8,491 nt of DNA from Tenericutes bacterium HGW-Tenericutes-5. Lineage in GTDB: Bacteria; Bacillota_I; Bacilli_A; Izemoplasmatales; Hujiaoplasmataceae. Of the stretch, positions 4,691 to 8,491 are shown piece by piece. Below the pieces are notes generated by a model, which was given only the letters and a program-made list of their open reading frames with translations, did not search any database and was not told the DNA's origin. Location of the stretch: contig PGXI01000061.1 in the NCBI GenBank assembly GCA_002839125.1, positions 1 through 8,491 on the forward strand. The letters run 5' to 3'. Numbering within the stretch: the first letter of the stretch is position 1; each line of letters begins with the position of its first letter. Position numbers and translations under genes: made by a program.

Positions 4691-7600
4691 ATGAAAAATA
4701 TCAGGAATAAAGGTAACATCAAACATCTTGCTTATGGTTTTGTTGTACTTTTTCTTTCTGTTCTTTTTGTTGGGTGTGGAAATACAACTACAACATTAGA
4801 ACAAACGACTTTGCCTGAATATACAATTACCATTAACACTACAACTACAGCAATAATTACTGATTATAAATTTGAATCAACAATTGAAGTATATGGTTTT
4901 GTTGATTCAAGTATTTATGTGGGTGAAGCATATGTTTTACCTGAAATCCTTGTTTTGGAGGATTATCAGGTAACAACAGATTATTACATAGTGCTTAACG
5001 ATTCAACACTTGACATAAATACTCCCGGGAGTTATTTTATTACTCTAGAAATTAGAAGAGAAGGGGTTGGACTTCTAACTACAAAAGTTGCAACAATTAA
5101 GGTTGAGGAATATGAAGAAGAGATTGATTATTCACCAAAAATTATTGGAGCGAAAGATTTAATTGTAAGGTTATATGATAGAGACATTGATTGGAAAGAA
5201 GGAATCACGGTTATTGATCCAGTTTATGGTGATATTACCGGAAGCCTTAAAATTTATACTCCATCATTGGATATCAATCAAATTGGTACTTATACTTTAA
5301 TCTATTGGGTAGAAAACGCTAATGGGTATCAAGACCAGGTAACGATTCAAGTAAGTGTTGTTTTTCTAGAAGAGTTTTATCAGTTACCTAGCGAGTTCTT
5401 TATTACTAAGATCAATGATTTGTATGGCGTATATGATACCCTTGGCAATGAGGTTATCCCAGTAATCTATAATGATGTAGAATATCTAAATGAAGGGATT
5501 ATCCGTTTATCAACAAGTGAGATAGATGTCTATTATAATCTGTTTGACGAGACATATTTAAACTTTGATAAAACACCACAAAAATTTTACAATGGTGTTG
5601 CGGTGTTTGCTGAAAATGAGAAGTTTGGATATATTAGCATAGAGAATGAAATTATTGTTCCAGCTATTTATATGGCCGCAAGTGACTTTTTGGAAGGTGG
5701 GTATGCTTTAGTCGCAATATCAAACAATAGTTATGGGTATATTGATTTAGAAGGTGAAGCGATAATTGATTTGATTTACACAACGATAAATCCTTTGTTT
5801 GATAATGCGGAGTTTGCAGATCAGTTGTTCTTAGTCGAAAGAGGTAGTGAAGACATCGCTATTATTAATGCTTTTGGGGATGAAATTATTGAATTAAATA
5901 ACTTAAGTACTTCTAAACTTACTATTGGTGATGATATTTATATTCAAGCAAGCACTGAAAAAGGTAATGTCTTTATCAGTCAAGTTGGTGAATTATTAAC
6001 TGATGGAGAAAGCATATTATATTATTATCAGACATTTAATACTGGCACTGATGAAACTCCAGTCTATCTTCTTAGGGATGAAACTGGTTCAAAGTATTAT
6101 ACTGTAGCTAGTTCTGAAACGTTAAATGTTTTAGAAACAGATATTCGTGATTTTAATGTGTTTGATTCCGATTGTAAACATGTTTACTATGTTGGAATGA
6201 TTAACAATGATATCTATGCTTATGATAACGAAATGCATTTAATTGATTATGTAGATAAAGATTCAATTACAGGATATACATGGTTAGGATATTTAGATGT
6301 TTTAAACAATGATTTGAGTATGATTACTTATCGATACCGTGATGATGAGATGAATGAGGTTAGAATATTATTCTACTTAAATAAGGAAACACTGCAATTT
6401 AATCAACTTTTTTATCATGAAGTAATTGTGATAAAGGATGTTTTTATCTTTACTGCTATAACTGGAACTGATGAGTATAATATTGATTTCGTAGTATTTA
6501 ACGAAGAAATAATTGAAACTTTTACTTCTGGAGAAATCAGTCAGATTATTTATAATGATGATGGTTATAAAACAAGTCATGTAACTGAATATGGAATTTT
6601 TGAAAGGTTTTATTGGTCTTGGGATGGAAGGAGATTATATCCTGATAGTTATATGGGAGAGATTGAAACATATGATAACTATATAATCGCTACAAGATTT
6701 GATCCTTTAGATGAAATGCTTGATGATACTTATCAATTGTTAGATTTATCTGGAGAGATAATTCTTACAAGTGATTATGAAATAGTTCCTGTCAATTCTT
6801 TTGCGGTAATGGTTTATCAGAAAGAACAGATTGATAATCATTATCTTATTTATAATGTTTTAACTAAAGAATATTCTGCTAATTATTATGAAGATGCTGA
6901 ATACATAGCTGAGGCTTCAGGTTATCTTGTTTCATCTGTTTCTGAAGGGATTAGTTATATTTCACTATTGGATACGGATTTTACAAGAATCATTGATCAG
7001 GATATTTCAAATATTATGATCTATGATAATGTGATGATGAGTTATGAATCATTAAGTTCTGGTAAGCCTTATCTATATCTACTTACAGATAATAGTTTTG
7101 TGCTTACAGATTATGATGATATACATTTTGCGGATCAAAGTCATGTCATTTTTAGTTCTTTAGGTGATACTTATATTTATGATGTTGACCAAGCCACACA
7201 AATGTTGCTTACTACAAATGCTGTGATTAAAGTAGAAAGAATTGATGAAGAGAGCTTTGCAGTTGATTTTTCTGATAGCACCTCCATTTATCGAATTGAT
7301 ACTGAATCATGGTATATCGTGTCACTTCCTGGTAATTCTAATTATATCGGATTAAGTGATGATTATGCAGTCTTTGGTATTGGAAATAATTTGATTTATC
7401 TTGGTTTTGATTCTACGCTTGATAGTTATATTGCAGGACCTTTATTTACTGTAGTGAGTGATATTTCAGTAGTTGATAATGTCATTGTCTATGATTATGG
7501 ATATTATTTTGATGTTGGAAATTCGACTTTATATCGCAACGGAGATCCAGTTAGTGTAGATGAAGCTATACCTGATGAAATAACTTTCTATGATGATACC

Positions 7601-8491
7601 TTCTTTACACTTACAGATAGCGTTAATGGTGCAATATCCTACTACACAATTATTGATACATCGATTTTATTTTATTTAACTATAGAAAGTCAAACAATAA
7701 TACAGTTAGCTCCGAATGGCAATTATTATTTTAATAAAATCAATAGCAGTTATAACTCCGTATATAAGCGTACACAAACTATTATTAGTTTAGTAACATT
7801 TGTAAAGCAAGAGTCTGGACATTATGCTTATGGAAGTAATATTGGCGTTCAAATTCTTCAACTTGATGATGAAATAATGGTTACGGAATATTTTGGAGAA
7901 TACAATATTCTTTATTTCGATCCAGTTGATGGAAGTCCACATGTTTATGATACAAAACCAACTGGAATTGTATCATTAGAAGATCATCGCTTTATGTTTG
8001 GTGATTATGAGATTGAATATCATGATGGATTGATTTATGTCCTTGGTGATATGACACGGCCTTACGATTCTTTAGAATATAATAGTTTTGGTATGTTACA
8101 GGCAGTTTATAACGACATGTATGATTATTATCTTGATGGAGTATTGATTTGTGAAGATGCAGGAGAAGAAGTTTTTAGATTATCTGAAGAATTATATTAT
8201 ACAGTTAATGAAAACGTCTTTACTGTGTTTGATGTAACGCAAAAATATTTAGAAATTGAAACTACAACTTTAACCTTATTAAGCGAAGAACATAATTTAT
8301 TCATGATTTTTGATGGATTGCGTTATGGTGTGGTAGATTTAAATGGAAACACTATTGTGGAATCTATTTACAGTGAAATTTCAATAAGTGATAATTATTT
8401 GTTGGTTGCTAATGAAGGTATTTATACTATATATACATTATCTGGAATTAGAGTCTTACCTGAACATTTTAGCGAAATTGAGTATGTTAGT
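4691..8491 (+). CDS. Giant WG-repeat lipoprotein with Ig-like domains, 3' end outside the window
   Basis: The frame runs 1267 codons from a well-supported start to the last base without a stop; I translated it throughout. A basic N-terminus (KNIRNKGNIKH) and hydrophobic core (about 14-28) lead to FVGC with the lipid-modifiable Cys at 29. It is thus a predicted lipoprotein anchored on the outer face of the membrane. A Thr-rich linker follows (32-57). Two Ig-like domains come next (about 58-140 and 147-223), the second with the ...DVTG/GTYTLIYWV pattern of Cry22Aa-type/DUF5011-like modules. WG (KWG) repeats follow: LYGVYDTLGNEVIPVIY (244-260), FGYISIENEIIVPAIY (312-327), YGYIDLEGEAIIDLIY (348-363) and a worn copy near 389-402. 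The middle (about 405-1195) is acidic, Tyr/Asp-rich and beta-like, probably diverged propeller or WG-type repeats. Clear WG repeats return at YGVVDLNGNTIVESIY (1212-1227) and 1243-1267. Only three cysteines are visible, at 29, 495 and 1154. A ligand-binding or adhesive surface role is inference; no catalytic motif was seen. Divergent from the J-domain operon. Confidence 0.88.
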   Translation, partial: MKNIRNKGNIKHLAYGFVVLFLSVLFVGCGNTTTTLEQTTLPEYTITINTTTTAIITDYKFESTIEVYGFVDSSIYVGEAYVLPEILVLEDYQVTTDYYIVLNDSTLDINTPGSYFITLEIRREGVGLLTTKVATIKVEEYEEEIDYSPKIIGAKDLIVRLYDRDIDWKEGITVIDPVYGDITGSLKIYTPSLDINQIGTYTLIYWVENANGYQDQVTIQVSVVFLEEFYQLPSEFFITKINDLYGVYDTLGNEVIPVIYNDVEYLNEGIIRLSTSEIDVYYNLFDETYLNFDKTPQKFYNGVAVFAENEKFGYISIENEIIVPAIYMAASDFLEGGYALVAISNNSYGYIDLEGEAIIDLIYTTINPLFDNAEFADQLFLVERGSEDIAIINAFGDEIIELNNLSTSKLTIGDDIYIQASTEKGNVFISQVGELLTDGESILYYYQTFNTGTDETPVYLLRDETGSKYYTVASSETLNVLETDIRDFNVFDSDCKHVYYVGMINNDIYAYDNEMHLIDYVDKDSITGYTWLGYLDVLNNDLSMITYRYRDDEMNEVRILFYLNKETLQFNQLFYHEVIVIKDVFIFTAITGTDEYNIDFVVFNEEIIETFTSGEISQIIYNDDGYKTSHVTEYGIFERFYWSWDGRRLYPDSYMGEIETYDNYIIATRFDPLDEMLDDTYQLLDLSGEIILTSDYEIVPVNSFAVMVYQKEQIDNHYLIYNVLTKEYSANYYEDAEYIAEASGYLVSSVSEGISYISLLDTDFTRIIDQDISNIMIYDNVMMSYESLSSGKPYLYLLTDNSFVLTDYDDIHFADQSHVIFSSLGDTYIYDVDQATQMLLTTNAVIKVERIDEESFAVDFSDSTSIYRIDTESWYIVSLPGNSNYIGLSDDYAVFGIGNNLIYLGFDSTLDSYIAGPLFTVVSDISVVDNVIVYDYGYYFDVGNSTLYRNGDPVSVDEAIPDEITFYDDTFFTLTDSVNGAISYYTIIDTSILFYLTIESQTIIQLAPNGNYYFNKINSSYNSVYKRTQTIISLVTFVKQESGHYAYGSNIGVQILQLDDEIMVTEYFGEYNILYFDPVDGSPHVYDTKPTGIVSLEDHRFMFGDYEIEYHDGLIYVLGDMTRPYDSLEYNSFGMLQAVYNDMYDYYLDGVLICEDAGEEVFRLSEELYYTVNENVFTVFDVTQKYLEIETTTLTLLSEEHNLFMIFDGLRYGVVDLNGNTIVESIYSEISISDNYLLVANEGIYTIYTLSGIRVLPEHFSEIEYVS

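Noticed and set aside
6377..6580. Minus-strand 67-codon frame inside the lipoprotein gene
   Set aside because: It is antisense to a continuous 1267-codon frame with clear domain signals. No ribosome site or family resemblance was seen.

Overview
The window is strongly AT-rich low-GC DNA with strong Shine-Dalgarno sites, short intergenic gaps and simple hairpin terminators. This fits a low-GC Firmicute or a member of the Acholeplasma/Izemoplasma side of the Mollicutes. All 23 tryptophans that I count in the predicted proteins are TGG, and no long frame reads through TGA. The standard bacterial code (table 11) therefore fits, and the Mycoplasma/Spiroplasma code (table 4) is unlikely. The lineage is an inference from composition, codon use and protein style. 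No rRNA, tRNA, CRISPR array, transposase or phage gene was seen.

Layout. (1) Bases 1-357 are the 3' end of a gene whose start lies outside the window; it ends in a beta-rich domain and is followed by a clear intrinsic terminator. (2) Bases 445-1284 are a stand-alone P-loop kinase-like gene with its own candidate promoter. It ends at a hairpin terminator that probably also serves the convergent leftward genes. (3) Bases 1347-4411, minus strand, hold three closely spaced genes likely read as one operon from a good extended -10 promoter at 4451-4479. In order of transcription they are a 740-residue membrane protein, a 66-residue four-cysteine protein, and a 185-residue protein with two membrane segments. 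(4) Bases 4412-4690 are a divergent promoter region. (5) From 4691 a very large lipoprotein gene runs rightward and is still open at the window end (at least 1267 codons).

The most unusual object is the 740-residue protein. It joins an N-terminal J-domain (Hsp70 co-chaperone module with HPD intact), a 44-residue run made only of Asp and Glu, one transmembrane helix, an InlB B-type (Listeria-Bacteroides) repeat, a degenerate RCC1-type beta-propeller region, and a final B-type repeat. The simplest topology places the J-domain in the cytoplasm and the propeller outside, so it could link surface sensing or adhesion to DnaK recruitment at the membrane. That is inference. Divergent from it lies a lipoprotein with Ig-like domains and WG (KWG) repeats at both ends of the visible part. 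The locus thus encodes at least two large cell-surface repeat proteins sharing one intergenic control region, and the truncated gene at the left edge may be a third exported beta-rich protein. None of the genes could be given a confident symbol.
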